In this document: positions 24,201 through 36,074 of the stretch, in pieces | Layout of the letters: each line of letters begins with the position of its first letter | Position numbering within the stretch: position 1 is the stretch's first letter | Assembly (NCBI GenBank): GCA_000469685.2 | Contig: LS997563.1 | Span: forward strand, 26,090,397 to 26,154,396 | Reading direction: 5' to 3' | DNA from: Haemonchus contortus | Lineage: Eukaryota > Nematoda > Chromadorea > Rhabditida > Trichostrongylidae | DNA length: 64,000 bases | Position numbers and translations under genes: made by a program | The notes under the pieces: model-generated | Told to the model about the DNA's origin: nothing | Seen by the model: the letters and a program-made list of their open reading frames with translations, nothing else | Databases searched by the model: none

Positions 24201-27200
24201 AACCAGCCTCCCACTACACTTATCGTGAAAGTATCCCACGGAAAGACATCCCACCTAGACTCAATAAGTGGTGTGGCTCCAGATCTCAGGTTCGGTTCAC
24301 TGGTGTGGTGTTGATCTATGTAGTAGCGCTTTTGGTTGCATCAAACTTGAATTCCTAGCCTTCTGGCATTTGTAGGTCGGCTTCAAATTTCAATTGTCTT
24401 TCACCTCGATTCTTTTGGAAGGGTTGATGGGGATTGAGAAATGTATCACTAAAGCTAATTGTTAATAATGTCCGTTATTCAAGTCTTGAATGATTGGAGA
24501 AAAGTCTGATAGATGAATTCATGATATCCCGTTCTAGGTACTGCAATTTCGGAAGCACCTTGAACGCTACTCACATAATACGCTTTGATACGAAAGAGCG
24601 GATCCAGCTTGCTAAGACGTTCAACAAAGTGCTTCAGACTGCTGGTGTGCCGATCTCAGAACGGAACTATATACGAAGGGAGATGCTAAGTGAGCTGCTA
24701 TATTACACTTCACAAGAAGAGGAGCCAAGGCTACAGGCAACATACCTACACATGCCACACTATCTTCTGTTTTCAACATCGCGCTTGCTGATGGTGCAGA
24801 GTGAAAACAAGAATGCTGGAGGAGAAAGCGAATTGAACCACAAAAATAATGTTTATGGCAAAAATAATGAGGGGGTGTTCCTGCCCCATCATAGGGACCT
24901 ACCCGAAACGGCAACTCAATCTCCTGCTGACCAATTCGCTAACAGTGGCTCAACCTGCCCTGAACTCAACTTACAGGGTACCATACAGAGCAGGAAAGAT
25001 TGTTTTATTATGGACACTATAAACAAAGCTTATATGGCACAGCACAAGAGGTGAATGAACGGGCCAAGTGCACATAAGATATATGAACAAAAGAAACGAA
25101 AGCATTATATATACAAAAATACTGATGGAATACTATTGTACTAGTATGAGTTTTGTTTGAGTTTGTTCCGAAAAGTTTTGAGAAAATTTAGCCAGTCTGT
25201 TCAACACAAAATAACTACAGCAACAAACATATATCGGTGATCGAGATAGTGGCCCTTCCTAGCCACAATGTCTCTCGCTCAACCGGACGGGGCATTCACG
25301 CCATTTTTCCAGTATAAGAAGAGGCATGGGCAACATTTATCTACTACCTACTTAACTTTTCGACAGCTGGTGAATTCTTTCCCTATAAAGCAGGCCTATT
25401 TACCTCTGAAAGTATGACAGGATGAGGCCAGGTGAATATGCGGGAAGAGGGTAAGCCAGGGTGTACCATGTCTTTCCAGCGCATTCATCTACGCCCCCGC
25501 GCGGGGTGGTCGGGCATTATCGATCACAATCGGAAATTTCCTCGTAAACGTTGTGGAAGAGGGTTCGAAACACCACTTCTCTCATTCGGTATCAGGATAA
25601 TACTGCGCTCACCGCAGTACACTTCGGTGGGACCTCCCAATAAAACACCCGGTTGAGCAGAGGAAGAATGAGCTCATGTCTTTCTGGGTGTGAGCGTCTC
25701 ACTTTATAGCGAGCTGTGGCCTTACGTTCACTGTTAAGCATTGCGATTTCCTGTATGGATTCTTCATATGAAATCTACCTTATATCCTGAGCAATGATGG
25801 AGTCGGTTTATGTCATCATTCCCTTGCAGTCGAGGAGCTTCTGACAAACACTGACTCGCACACGACACTCCTGCTTAGCCAAGGAGTGGGTGATACTCGC
25901 AAAAGGTCCTGATTTGCAGGTGACTTTTGCGTAGAATGTCATGGATGATCGATTGAGGTGTACAGATCGTCTTCTCCAAATGCTGCCACATTGAACAGGT
26001 TTGCTTTGATGGGAAATCAGAACAGTGTCAGTATATGAAGGCAGTGGAGGTTCGAGTCGACAAATTTCGTTGAAGCTAACCTCTTGGGATGAGAACGCCC
26101 ACTTGTGCTAGGTGACAAGTGATGTCACCGCTGCCAATCAGTCACGATAGCCTGAGGGTCGAAGTGGAATGGTTTCGCAATGGAGAAACAGAAGGTTCCG
26201 GTGGTCGTGTTGACGGCACACCATTTGGTTTATGTTTACTTACTTCGAAAGATCAAGTCGAATACGTGTTAGCTATAGCATTGATCTATGAGCTATGCCC
26301 CTTGCCCTGCTATCGGATCCATGGTCCTTCTTTAGCGCGTTCTCGAGCAACATGCTTTCAGAATTTTCTCGAAGATTTCCGGACACCCTAATATGAGTGA
26401 ACGCTACTCTATATGTATAACTTTTCCGTTCTGGCTGTCGTGCCAATTAAGGTTGACCTTCTTTCTTCTGCCCCAAGCCGAGGCTCCTTAAGCCTATGCT
26501 AATTGAGCTACTTTGTGAACACTCCTTTCTAAGGGCTTTCCTCGATGTGATAACGTGACCGTGATAACCGCGTTTCATAGAGGGCAAGGTGAGGGAACGT
26601 TCTCACCTGGGACACCTCTATAAGAGCTCAGGAAGAGACTTCTCCTTCTATAGTAGGTTTTGTTTGAGTCTGCAAGATTGGTACTAGCAGCTTTCATTGG
26701 TGACTGACCTTCGGCTTACAATTGGGACCCTGTGAAGTCGAAATGATACTTGCGATTCATGATCACCTTCCAAATTACAGAAAAATGTTGCGAACTTCAG
26801 AAAGACAAAAGCGGTAGAGCTTACATTGGCCCGAGTGGGCTCTTTGCTGGCACCTTCAGCCCTAATTTCCATACGGTATCTCATATGTGTTTGTAGCGAC
26901 AGAGGTCAGGAGATGAGTTGCCGTTAACTGCCAGGGTGAAACTATTAGTTAAGGCTGCCTGAGGATCGGCTCTTTGCCTAACCTGCACATCGCCCTAGGT
27001 ATTGATTTTTAGAAGGTTGTGGTTATTTTAGACATAACCCGGCCTCGAAAGGGAGGATGACCATGTAGATCAAAGCTACACAGCTATGCGAATGAAGCGA
27101 ACTCCCCGGTGATTGCCACGTATTCCTCCTCTTCGTTTCGGGGTTCTTCGCCGTGATACACGGTGACTCCAGATACTTGTGCACTGAGGCATCATCTTCA

Positions 27201-30200
27201 CATGACAGTATTTTATCAGAAACTGTCGTATGTTTATGTACTGCATCCTGTGATCATTTGAGATATAACGTTTCTAATTTTTTCAGTCTTGATACTCTTT
27301 TATCCCAATACAGAGTGGCCTTTCCCATTTCTCCTACATGGACAAATATCATAGGACAACACCTGTTTCTTGAGGTTTGAGGGAGGTGTTCCAACCACTT
27401 CCACACGTGCTGAAGAAAAGCCTTCCAGAAAAGCCGCGAATGTCTAATATAATCCAAGACGATAGTTACACATATCGTACCCCTGCTCGCTCTTCCTCTT
27501 GTGCATGCTTCATTTCAGCACGTCTTTTGGACAGTGCTGGCTGTCCATTGCAACCATAGCCATTTTTCCTGCGCGATCAGATGAGCCTATTGAGCCAATT
27601 GCGCTCTATATGCGGCATGCAGTTGATGTAGATGCAATTCCAAACATGTTGCTGACGATGGCGGTTTTGGTCTCACAATAGGTGAACATGTTGAACTGCC
27701 GTGAACGAGGTTTTTCGCTTGGTCTTTGATTTCATTCACTTTTTGGGAAGAGTTGCATTTGAACGGCTATCTGCCGGCATCTCCTTGGTAGATTTCATGT
27801 TCAGACTCCTTTTTTAGCCCTTTGAAACAAGTGTCCATCCCAACTTGAAAAAAACACTATAAAACAAAAAACATATACCGAAAGTCAATTACTGGCCTCT
27901 GTCCAAAAGGGCTTTTCCTCTTTCGACTGAGCATTATGGCCAGAGTTGTTGCTAACAGGGTGAAAAGATTGTAAAGACAAGTTCGCTAATAGATGCGATC
28001 ATACAAGTAGAGTGACTAAGAAACGTGGATAAAGAGGAAAGATCTCAGTGCAGTAATACAGAACGGCAGAGCAATCAATTGAACAATCAGTAATTGAATA
28101 AAGACGGACGGATGCGGAAGGACAAAGCTAGAATGCAACTGAGCCTGGGGATGTGTTTGCAGCATCGAAATTTTGTGTGACAAAATGCCAGCACCGAGAA
28201 TTGAACTGATGTCGCCTAGAAGGAGGTACCTGGTCTTAGTCATCGAGTGCGCTAGTGTGGTAGCCTGCCTAAGATTCTGATTTCGATCGTCAAATTGAAG
28301 CGTTATAGTCCAATCTTGTTTAGGATTCTCATCAATTGAGAATGATTCTGACTTGAAAATTGATCCGTTACAGGTGATGAAGTATTTTTTCGGTCGTGTT
28401 CGGTAGCAATCAACCTTACAGTCATAACTGGTTTCTTTGATTTTCTCCCAGTCTGAACCCGGAGGCTCCTAAGAATAGCACGGCTAGTCAAAAAACGACA
28501 GGTGGCCAGAAAGGCTCCGGACCTGGTTTAGCCGAAGAACATACCCGAAAGTCTCCGTGTTATGACGACCTTGAGGATATACAATCTTAATGAAGACAAA
28601 CTGTACGCTCATGTCGGAGACAGCAAACGGTTAGAGACGCATAATTTCGTACATAATCCTATCTTAGTTCTTTTCTTGTACAACATCCCATATTAAGTCT
28701 TTTTCAGGGGTCTAAATTTATTGAAATCCGTCAGTTTTTGCCCTTTCTTGCGTCATGCTTCATACCTTCCACGTTCCATTCAAGTTAGATACCTCAGAAA
28801 TATAGTGAACTGTGCCTTTGAGTGTGGAGGCACGTCACAAAAGGCACGTCACAAAAGGCATTCTTTTCACAAAAAACAAATTGATGGAGAACAGGTTTAC
28901 GAAAGGCTATTCATTCGCATGGAGATTTAGCCGTAAGGGAGTCTTAATATTTCGAGTACTATCTTTGTGACAAGCAATCACAATGACGGACGAAGACTTC
29001 TTCACCGATAGTGACAGCGCAGAGGAGCAGAATTGGCCTCAATGAATGAGTAACATGAGGTCTCTAATCAATAGACGAATTGACGCTAGGGCGTTCAAGC
29101 GTTCGATACCCTTGTCCTTCCATCCTTAGTGAATCGAAGTGAAGACTTGAACCCATCCAAAGATGTCCACAGCTTGTCTCAGTGACAACAGATGAAAGGA
29201 TAAAGGATAAAGTCTTAAGCCTTGATTAATCCCGTCTGAGGGATGCGCCCACGCTCATTCAGAATCGTAGGGGCGTATGAATGTGTATGTGGCCTTTTCG
29301 ATGACTTGTGACAACAGGCAATGACTTACGTTGGCCAGCCGATGTACAAGTCAGGGCTTTTATCCTCCCATACAAGCCTGACACTAATTAACCGACCCCG
29401 CAGTAATGGAGACATGATAGGTGTCCTGCAATACACATATAACACGCTGAAGGTCTTTATTGATTTATCTGTACAGTAATCGCCGTAAGATTCCAGAAAT
29501 TCACGAAAATACCGCGAATTCGCGCCTTTTCCGTCTTTTCTTTATGAATCGCTTCAAAATAAAGTAATGCTCTACAAGTTTATATCTTAAAATGTCGAAA
29601 ATGCTTTATTTTGGATTGCGCCACACACTTGAGCTCCATCCAAAATGTGACTGCATGCACATGGTGTGCACGCTCTAGTGCTTGTAGGAGCTCATTGGTC
29701 CCTGAAGATGATCTGTTTAGAATTTGCTTTGGATTGCGCCACGTACTCGACTTTACTCAGTACAATGTGAAAATGATTGTTGGTTTTATTTAGTCTCCAT
29801 CGTTTTTTTTCGTTTGGAGGTTGTAGATCACTGCATTTACAGCCTTTGCACTCGACACTCCTTTTCACACTTCCTCCTGAGAATATGGCACCAACTTACG
29901 GCAAAATAATTTAGTCGATTTTGTTGACATTCTCCAAACTTCTCCCAAATTTAGAAGATCTGTTCTTTTGGACCTAGGGCGTTCAAATTGGGTAGGCTTA
30001 TAGGCGGCAGTTAGGGAACACTGAGATAGGAGGCGGGACTAGACTTCGCTTACAGGGAGCGGAACGTGCGAGAAACCCTAGTTCGAACCTTGAGTGTTCA
30101 AATGACAGTAGGTGAACACTGACGATAAACTTCAGTATTAGACTCTGCTCGCGTCCGCTAGATTCGATAAGTTCGACATGATGCATTCAAATTTTGTTGA

Positions 30201-30700
30201 AGGTACAGGAGGCAAGGTTAGGGCATTGGAGGTAGGTGGTGTGGCTAACTAACCATGCTACCTTCAGCTGAAGAACGATGGAAAGGAATAATCGTATCTA
30301 GAAATGATCAGAGGCTATCGGGGCAGGACAAGAAAGGAATTATTTTTTCTTGGACAGGTGAAACTCCAAGAAACCAGTTATAGGTTCGGTAACTAAAATT
30401 GTGTAGATAGAGCCTATATGACGCGCAGAACACAGTTTTATACTTTCGCTTTCGGAGAAACCTATTTAGCACTGGAACAATGGTGTAGTGATTCCGTTCA
30501 GCTGCGTCACTAACATTTCAGAGCGACTACCAGCACACGCGACGTCAACCAGTGAAGAGCGAGAAATTGTTAGAGATGTATTTTTTTCAAACAAGAAAAC
30601 TCTGGAGATATTTACAGAGATTTATTATTACGATTTCGTCGTTTTTGGTTATCACCCTCCCATATCCCATATGCAAAAAGACCCGATATTCAGGGACTAA
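21203..30700 (+). CDS. Carbohydrate sulfotransferase (Sulfotransfer_2-like), 5' partial gene
   Basis: The enzyme should transfer sulfate from PAPS to a glycan in the Golgi lumen. Six exons with fully compatible phases (21203-21282, 21387-21529, 22522-22680, 23909-24076, 24538-24689, 30522-30700) give about 293 residues. In order they show PNYNLATC followed by the 5'-phosphosulfate motif IEKVMST (about residues 29-45), the 3'-phosphate motif IREPVERFISGY (about 112-123), a cysteine cluster CKCFCCGGNMTCF (about 137-149), HFAPLTWYCNF (about 176-186) and the C-terminal EIYYYDFVVFGY. This arrangement is typical of the expanded nematode sulfotransferase family, whose members are usually 300-350 residues. 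The N-terminal exon with the membrane anchor is missing. Introns hold transposon fragments. The acceptor substrate cannot be told from sequence. Confidence 0.88.
21387..21529 (+). CDS. Sulfotransferase exon B (5'-PSB motif)
   Basis: It starts after GTAGTTCTTCAG and ends in phase 2 before the donor GTACGT. It encodes PNYNLATC, then the PAPS 5'-phosphosulfate loop EKVMSTFRSGLFCYL, then LASGRSISTEHWLSA. The match to the family is strong. Confidence 0.88.
22522..22680 (+). CDS. Sulfotransferase exon C (3'-phosphate motif)
   Basis: The phase-2 start follows ACTTCTAG and the end precedes GTGGGT. It encodes YRFCDDHLYERTF and LLFALIREPVERFISGYVDKC, the 3'-phosphate-binding element. The open frame extends upstream to 22424, but the phase of the previous exon selects the acceptor at 22520-22521. 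Confidence 0.85.
23758..23860. repeat. AT-rich (TA/ATG)n microsatellite in an intron
   Basis: An imperfect TATATA/ATACAT tract lies in the intron between sulfotransferase exons C and D and ends about 50 bp before the exon D acceptor. Confidence 0.85.
23909..24076 (+). CDS. Sulfotransferase exon D (cysteine cluster)
   Basis: Acceptor TTCTTGCAG, donor GTTAGT. It encodes CKCFCCGGNMTCFVSRL and ends in HFAPLTW with the tryptophan codon split across the intron. The CxGCxxNMTCF-type cluster is typical of nematode members. Confidence 0.9.
24538..24689 (+). CDS. Sulfotransferase exon E
   Basis: It follows GTTCTAG and completes the split tryptophan, which gives WYCNF and then HIIRFDTKERIQLA and AGVPISERNYIRREML. 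The donor GTGAGC ends it in phase 1. The open frame continues to 25054, but that continuation is unlike the family and is taken as intron. Confidence 0.87.
25435..26390 (+). mobile_element. 5' region of an RTE-like element, inside an intron
   Basis: This block has an inverted homologue at 47755-48690. There it is followed directly by an RTE endonuclease remnant, so it probably represents the 5' part of the same element. The frame 26119-26391 (with VEVEWFRNGETEGSG and RVDGTPFGL) has a counterpart in the other copy (VEVDLFSND). No endonuclease follows here. It sits in the 5.8-kb sulfotransferase intron. Confidence 0.6.
29060..29410 (+). repeat. Dispersed repeat, partner of 54750-54930
   Basis: Shared landmarks with the reverse complement of 54750-54930 are ATCCCGTCTGAGGGAT, CAGAATCGT-GGGCGT, CAATGACTTRCG and GCGATGTACAAGT. 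It is a non-coding dispersed repeat of unknown class, possibly the 3' UTR of a non-LTR element or a SINE. It lies inside the sulfotransferase intron. Confidence 0.65.
30522..30700 (+). CDS. Sulfotransferase terminal exon
   Basis: It follows ACATTTCAG in phase 1 and runs to a TAA at 30698-30700. It encodes STSEEREIVRDVF and the C-terminal hallmark EIYYYDFVVFGY. It lies 5.8 kb from the previous exon. The intervening intron has taken in repeats at 25435-26390 and 29060-29410. Confidence 0.87.
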
Positions 30701-30709
30701 GACCATTTA

Positions 30710-31935
30710 AGCATTTTGTGTATGTACATCTCAATGGTAGTCATCATCATAACCAACGGGTGGTACCTAATTTCTCATTTAATTTAATTTTACAAGAAAT
30801 ATGCAATTCTGATGTTTGTCTATGATCTCACAGGTATGAATTATTCCTTTCATTATTGTATAATTGTTACGAGCGAATGTTGAACATAAATTTCCTTCAC
30901 TTATGTTGTTCAAATACTGTCAGATTTTTGTTCCAGGTGAAAATAGCTCTTCCCAATCATGAAGATTAGATTCCGTTGAGTAGATCCTGCTGACCAGCAG
31001 AAATCAGATGAAATACTTACCATAAAATCATTCTTTTTGGTTTTGAAATTTCGTGCTAGCTTACAGCTCCATTTTGGGAATCTTGATGCTTCAGCGGTGG
31101 CATGAAGCAGGGGGCTAATGAAAAAGCAAAGATCTGAGAAGAATTTTTCGAAGCACTTGCATTACGTCAATCGCCAATATTGATTTACACAGATTTTTTG
31201 AGTGAACACGTGGAACACATTTCTCTATTACTCTCAGCAAATAGGAACTGTGGAGAAAAGTTCTCGACAATATGCAATTAATTAAAATTAAACAGCTTCC
31301 GGCATCTTAAAATCGTCCACCACAATATTTTTCAGTTTCCGTTTCAGGATCGCAGTATTGGTCGAGTAAGTGTTTGGTAGTACAAGAAAACGTTTAATGA
31401 CCGTTTGTCGAATTCATTCTCGAGGTCATATTCATATTGCTGCGGAGAACCGTAGTAGTATTCCTACTCGGCCTATTACTGCAACAGACATAGTGAGCAT
31501 CCGGAGCTCTCGCGTTCCAGGTATGCAATCATTTGAAAAGATCGTTCAGGTCTGAGAACCGAGTTTTATGACTTACGAGTGATACTTTGTACTTCATAAA
31601 GATACACCTGCGCTTTGCTCGAAATGTTACTGAAATGTTTATGTATACATATGGTCGTTCTCAACGCTAACAAAATCAAAGGTTCCATGGAAACGGGTTA
31701 ATCCAGAAATGCCGCAACGGTCAGTAGAAAAGCCAGTGAAAAAATATGGAGATAATCAGGGATATTACGCTACTGAGGCGAAATGAGGCCTAGGAAGGGC
31801 GGAGTGATGAACTTGTTTCAAGAAGCTAATGCGGTCGAGATCTATTAACGAGCGTGTCATACAGAGAATTTTTAGAAGTTGATCGGACCATGTTTCATGG
31901 CAACCTAGATGAACTGTAGCTGCTTCCTCAGAGAA
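30710..31935. other. Intergenic between sulfotransferase and mariner
   Basis: No gene, RNA or repeat is recognised. The sequence is AT-rich with short open frames only. Confidence 0.4.
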
Positions 31936-31942
31936 CTTTCTA

Positions 31943-32862
31943 TTGGGTTGTAACATAAGTTCGTAGAGTTTTTTCACAAAATTTTATTTGCGTCAAAACA
32001 AAATAATTATAATAATAAATTAACCAATGATGTATCCTCCTTTACCGTTCACGACCTCCTCCAATCTGTCGACCAATTTGTTGATGCCGATTCGCCAAAA
32101 ATCGGCCGTTGTGATGTCGAAGAAGTTGCTGGGCCAGTTTTTAAGATCCTTTTCACCATCGGAGGTAACATCACTCATTCGGTTTGACAGAGGGCGGAAG
32201 GGTGATAGTCGGTAGGTGCAAGATCCGGAGAGTACGGTGGATGCTGAAGAACCTTCCATTCAAGCTCTTGGAGTGCTGTTTTGACGACTTGAGCAATATG
32301 GGGCCTGGTGTTGTCGTGGAGCAAGATGACTTGACCTCGTCGATAAGGTATTTTCAGCCGAATAGCCTCATTTACACTGTTCAGCTGGGCAATGTAGACC
32401 TCCTTGTTGACAGTGGCGTTTCGTTCAAGCAGTTTCCCAGTGCTCCATGCCTACCCAGTCCCACCAAACAAAGATCATGACCTTTTTTGGGTGAAGATCT
32501 TCCTTGACTCTCGGCTTCGGCGCCTTTCCTGGGCCCATCCACACTTTTCAGTAGACACACCTAAGCCACCTTCCCCGTACACACTGCATATGTCCCGAGC
32601 GGTTTCGGCTCCTCTTTGACCTCGACGAAAAGCAAAGAAAATCAGATGTCGAAAATGCAAATTTTTTCATCCTAGATATTTCATTTCTGAACCCGAAAAA
32701 AGACGAACAATTAGATTATCCTAAAAACAAATAATGCAGTTTTGTAGAGAAGAAAGAGTTCTTTCGAATGAATGTTGCTAAAAACTTGCTTTGCTAAAAA
32801 CAAAATAAATTCTTATAAAATAATTCCAACACAAAACTCTACGAACTTATGTTACAACCTAA
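31943..32862 (-). mobile_element. Internally deleted mariner element
   Basis: Terminal repeats TTGGGTTGTAACATAAGTTC (31943) and the inverse of GAACTTATGTTACAACCTAA (to 32862) are flanked by TA. The minus strand carries a mariner transposase. The N-terminal helix-turn-helix region (FRHLIFFAFRRGQ, AETARDICSVYGEG, about 32540-32660) joins straight to the late catalytic region (KVMIFVWWDWVGMEHWE, then HDNTRPH and YSPDLAPTDYH, about 32200-32480). The piece with the first catalytic aspartate is missing, while the second and third (HDN and TDYH) are intact. At 920 bp it is shorter than the usual 1.25-1.3 kb. It is non-autonomous. Confidence 0.88.
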
Positions 32863-32869
32863 TACTTGC

Positions 32870-33635
32870 TCAGCAAAAATCTCACCTAAACATAGTTCCC
32901 GGTGAATCATCTGGAATGATGGGAACAGATGAAGAGCTAAATATTCCGGATTCACAGTTTTTTCTTTTACTTTCGATTACCTTTCGGGTATTAACGCTTT
33001 CGTCAGTTGACTGTTCAATCACACATCATGTCACCACGAGCTGTACCTTCTAACCAACATAGGGCTCGTTCTGCCCTTCATTGTCAGCAGATTTTCGCCT
33101 TAGCGGTGCTGTTTCTAAAGCAGTTTTTCCTTTCTAGTAGTACGTACTCGGAAAGAATAGTCTCTTCGTAATTCGTGTTTAGAAGATACTGCAATAACCA
33201 TTACACCAAGCCTCTCAGTGAGTCATAACTTGCTCGACATTTATTCAGATTGTTCGACATTTGTTCAAAGTTCAACTTGAATACCATTTACAATTCCTGT
33301 CTTGAGTTGAGATTCTCTCTTTTCGATGTCTTGCCTCCTTTTTTATGTTTGTCTAGAGTCGAGCAATCACTAGGATTGTATGAACGACCCAGACCACAAA
33401 GTACAGCATTGGTGCTGTTCAACATTGCGCTACTGAGTAGAACATAAATGTTGCAATGTTACAGCACCATTTACCAGCTGCTCTGCTGCTGCATGATTAG
33501 CAAGTTTAGCCAATATCATGAAGAAGAATATGGAAGAAGAGCTTAGGGGCATTAGCTTAACGACCACATTGATGAAGAATACAGAGTCAGCTCATTGGAA
33601 GTTTTCACGACAGAGCTAGGAAGCAATGAGTTTAC
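32870..33635. other. Intergenic, nothing supported
   Basis: Short unrecognisable frames only. There is no repeat structure that I can defend. Confidence 0.4.
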
Positions 33636-33639
33636 ATGT

Positions 33640-34410
33640 TGCCCCAAAGTCTCTTATTGAAGAATATCGAGCCGACGCCACAGCGAGGAATTGCACGAGC
33701 TACATGCAACCACCAATTGCAGTCGAACTTGCAAAGCTGCGATAAAATAGAGAAGTGATAAAGGAAGATCTGATTCAGAGAGGAGCACCAGTTATAGACG
33801 AAGTGGCCGAGGCAGGGAAGAGCACTCGCTAAGCCCCTCGAAGCTTCGCCAATATCATGACCGAGATTTACCTTCGTCGTCCTGATGGGACAGTTGCTGC
33901 GTTTTGAAAGGAAATGGAGAAGGTCATCTACGACTCCTTCTCGGATCTCTTCGGCAGAAGATCTGAAATAGAAAAAGCAGGAACTGCGAGTAGAATATAT
34001 CGCTACTTCGGTTATTCCTTCTGAAATTCGACCTGCCATCACGTCGATGCAAAATTGTAAATTGATTTGAAGAAGGGCTCCGATAAGCCTCGCGATTCTA
34101 TAAGGAATTCACTGTCAGCTTGAAGATAAAGGTTTGGCAGGGTGATACAATTTCGCCCAAACCTTTCAGATCTGTCTTCGAGAATATCATGCGTCATTTG
34201 GGAAGGGATGAGCCGGGAGTCATGGTCTTACTTCCAACACCTCCGCCTTGCAGACGATATCGTGTTTGTAACGTCGAACAGGCAAAACGAATGCTGCCCG
34301 AATTCGATAGCGCTTGTGGAAAGATTGACTTGAGACTTAACTTGGCGAATTCTATGTTTAGGAGAGATGGACGACGTTGCGAGCATCAAACAAGACCCAG
34401 ATATTGGGAA
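33640..34410 (+). pseudogene. RTE retrotransposon with internal deletions
   Basis: The plus strand carries linker and reverse transcriptase segments of an RTE polyprotein. VAEAGKSTR and RSFANIMTEIYLRRPDGT (about 33800-33890) are followed by MEKVIYDSFSDLFG (about 33915-33955), a shrunken SEIRPAI segment, and LKKGSDK (about 34062-34080), which is equivalent to LYKKGD. WQGDTISPKPF and ENIMRHLG (about 34136-34205) come next, then LADDIV in a shifted frame and LRLNLANSMFRRDG. The active-site ADD of RT is recognisable, but roughly 150 residues before it are gone. Stops and frameshifts make it dead. Confidence 0.85.
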
Positions 34411-34419
34411 AGTGTATAA

Positions 34420-35830
34420 TAAGCCTGCGCCTCGTTGTTTACCTTTTCGACACAGCGGTCCCCCTGCTTTGGCATATGCCTCGGGGGTTAAAGCTTACGA
34501 AAGCACGTTGAACATACTGTCATTGGGATTAAACGCACTGTGACAGTGATGGAGTTCGGAACTGCTCACAATTTTGATTCCTCTTTGCCCACACTCTAGT
34601 AGTAGAAGTTCTTACAACTGATCAAACCTGCTACGGCTTCTTTGAACGAGTAAATCCGAATTATGAAGAAATACGAGTCTTTCATGGAAGCTTTTTATTT
34701 ATAAGGTTGATGGCGGTACTACATCCCATAAACAGTATAACATGATCATGGGCGTAGGCGTTAATTATCATGCATTGAATGCCATGCAATGTCCTGCATT
34801 TGCCCTATGTCTTGTATCTAAATTAAGATGGATTCTTCGTGAAGAAGTCGAGAAGGAAAATTTACAGTCGAGCTGAGAAATCCATAATAGTCATCAATTA
34901 TTGCTGATTATGCTTATCAAAACTTTATTAAATCTGGAATGATAAAGTCCATATGTAGTCTACACACAGGAATAACGTTTTCGAAAAACATCTGTGCTCG
35001 GTTATTTGAAGAAAGCAATTTTTCCTAAACCTGTAGTGAGAAAGAAGTCGGAGGGGGAAGAACTGAGCTTGAAAGCGACTTTTCGAAGCCTATCCTCATA
35101 AAAGCTGTAGTTGAATTATGATGGCATTCTTAAAAATATGAACATGCACAGAAGACTTCTTCGCTTCAAATTGGGATCATCTCCCCTAGTGTTAGTAAAT
35201 TATGAAGTAAAGCGAGCAATAGAGATGCTATATTCACTAAAGCTTCTCTGATACTTAAGGTCATCCTACTACATTTCGAGGCTGAGCAATACGGCAGAGT
35301 AAACGTTTCACAATCATCGGATAACAAAAAAGATAAATAGGTATATTTTCCAGTTTTGTCAAGTCACAAACTAACTTGCGAATCTATAAGAAAGATTGGA
35401 ATGAAGATTCTTAGGTGTTTTTCTGTGAACCTCAGCTTGTGGAGCGCACCAGAACTAAACTGAGGTCCGCATGTCGTTTGATCAGAATGAATCTCAAATG
35501 TTTCTTCGCGCTCAGCCTCTGACGATGGCGACTGGCCGGAACTGTTACCCTAATGGATATTTTTCTAGCATCTCGGCCGAGGCTTCAGAGACAAACACCT
35601 AAGACATCAAGATACCATGCCAAGTTTAAGAGAGAGTCGAACATGGTTGCTTCTAAAGGAACAAACAGCACTATAAATTAACTCAAGTGAGGCATTCGAA
35701 GTTTGCTAATGAAGCAGTGAAAAATTCAAGGATATCTATATTGCTGCCACTCAACTTGCTTAGAGTCGCATTCCAGTTTGTAGTTTGTGTCGTGATTCAT
35801 GCGACTTTGGTGATATTTCACCTGAAACAT
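34420..35830. other. Intergenic, nothing supported
   Basis: AT-rich sequence without recognisable exons or elements. Confidence 0.4.
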
Positions 35831-35834
35831 TGTT

Positions 35835-36074
35835 GTGAGAGCCGCTAAATCAAGTTTAGAGAGCTTGACGGTGTATGGAATTCAACACGAAATGAATGAA
35901 AATACTGCGCCATCTTCACCACCACACATCTTGACAACGGGCGCACATCGTGTGACACTTCTCATAAAAATCAGTACCCCACTCAGCAGTTCACATCCCC
36001 AGAATAGGGATAATAAAGAAAATTTGGATAAAGAAAATTTGGAGCCTGGAACAGTTCGTGTTCCTCTTTTATAA
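35835..36074 (+). CDS. Possible small or terminal coding exon, unrecognised
   Basis: An open frame of 79 codons begins with ATG near an AG-rich boundary and ends at TAA. Its composition is protein-like: NTAPSSPPHIL, STPLSSSHPQNRDN, then a perfect 15-bp tandem duplication that encodes DKENLDKENL. Short KEN- and SSPP-type motifs occur in disordered tails of cell-cycle proteins, but that is only an impression. No partner exon was found. It could be chance. Confidence 0.25.
   Translation: MRAAKSSLESLTVYGIQHEMNENTAPSSPPHILTTGAHRVTLLIKISTPLSSSHPQNRDNKENLDKENLEPGTVRVPLL

Noticed and set aside
24690..25054. Extension of the sulfotransferase exon E frame
   Set aside because: The frame continues but departs from the family, and a GTGAGC donor in the phase needed by 30522 ends the exon at 24689.
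33632..34042. 136-codon minus-strand ORF
   Set aside because: It is antisense to the RTE reverse transcriptase remnant on the plus strand.
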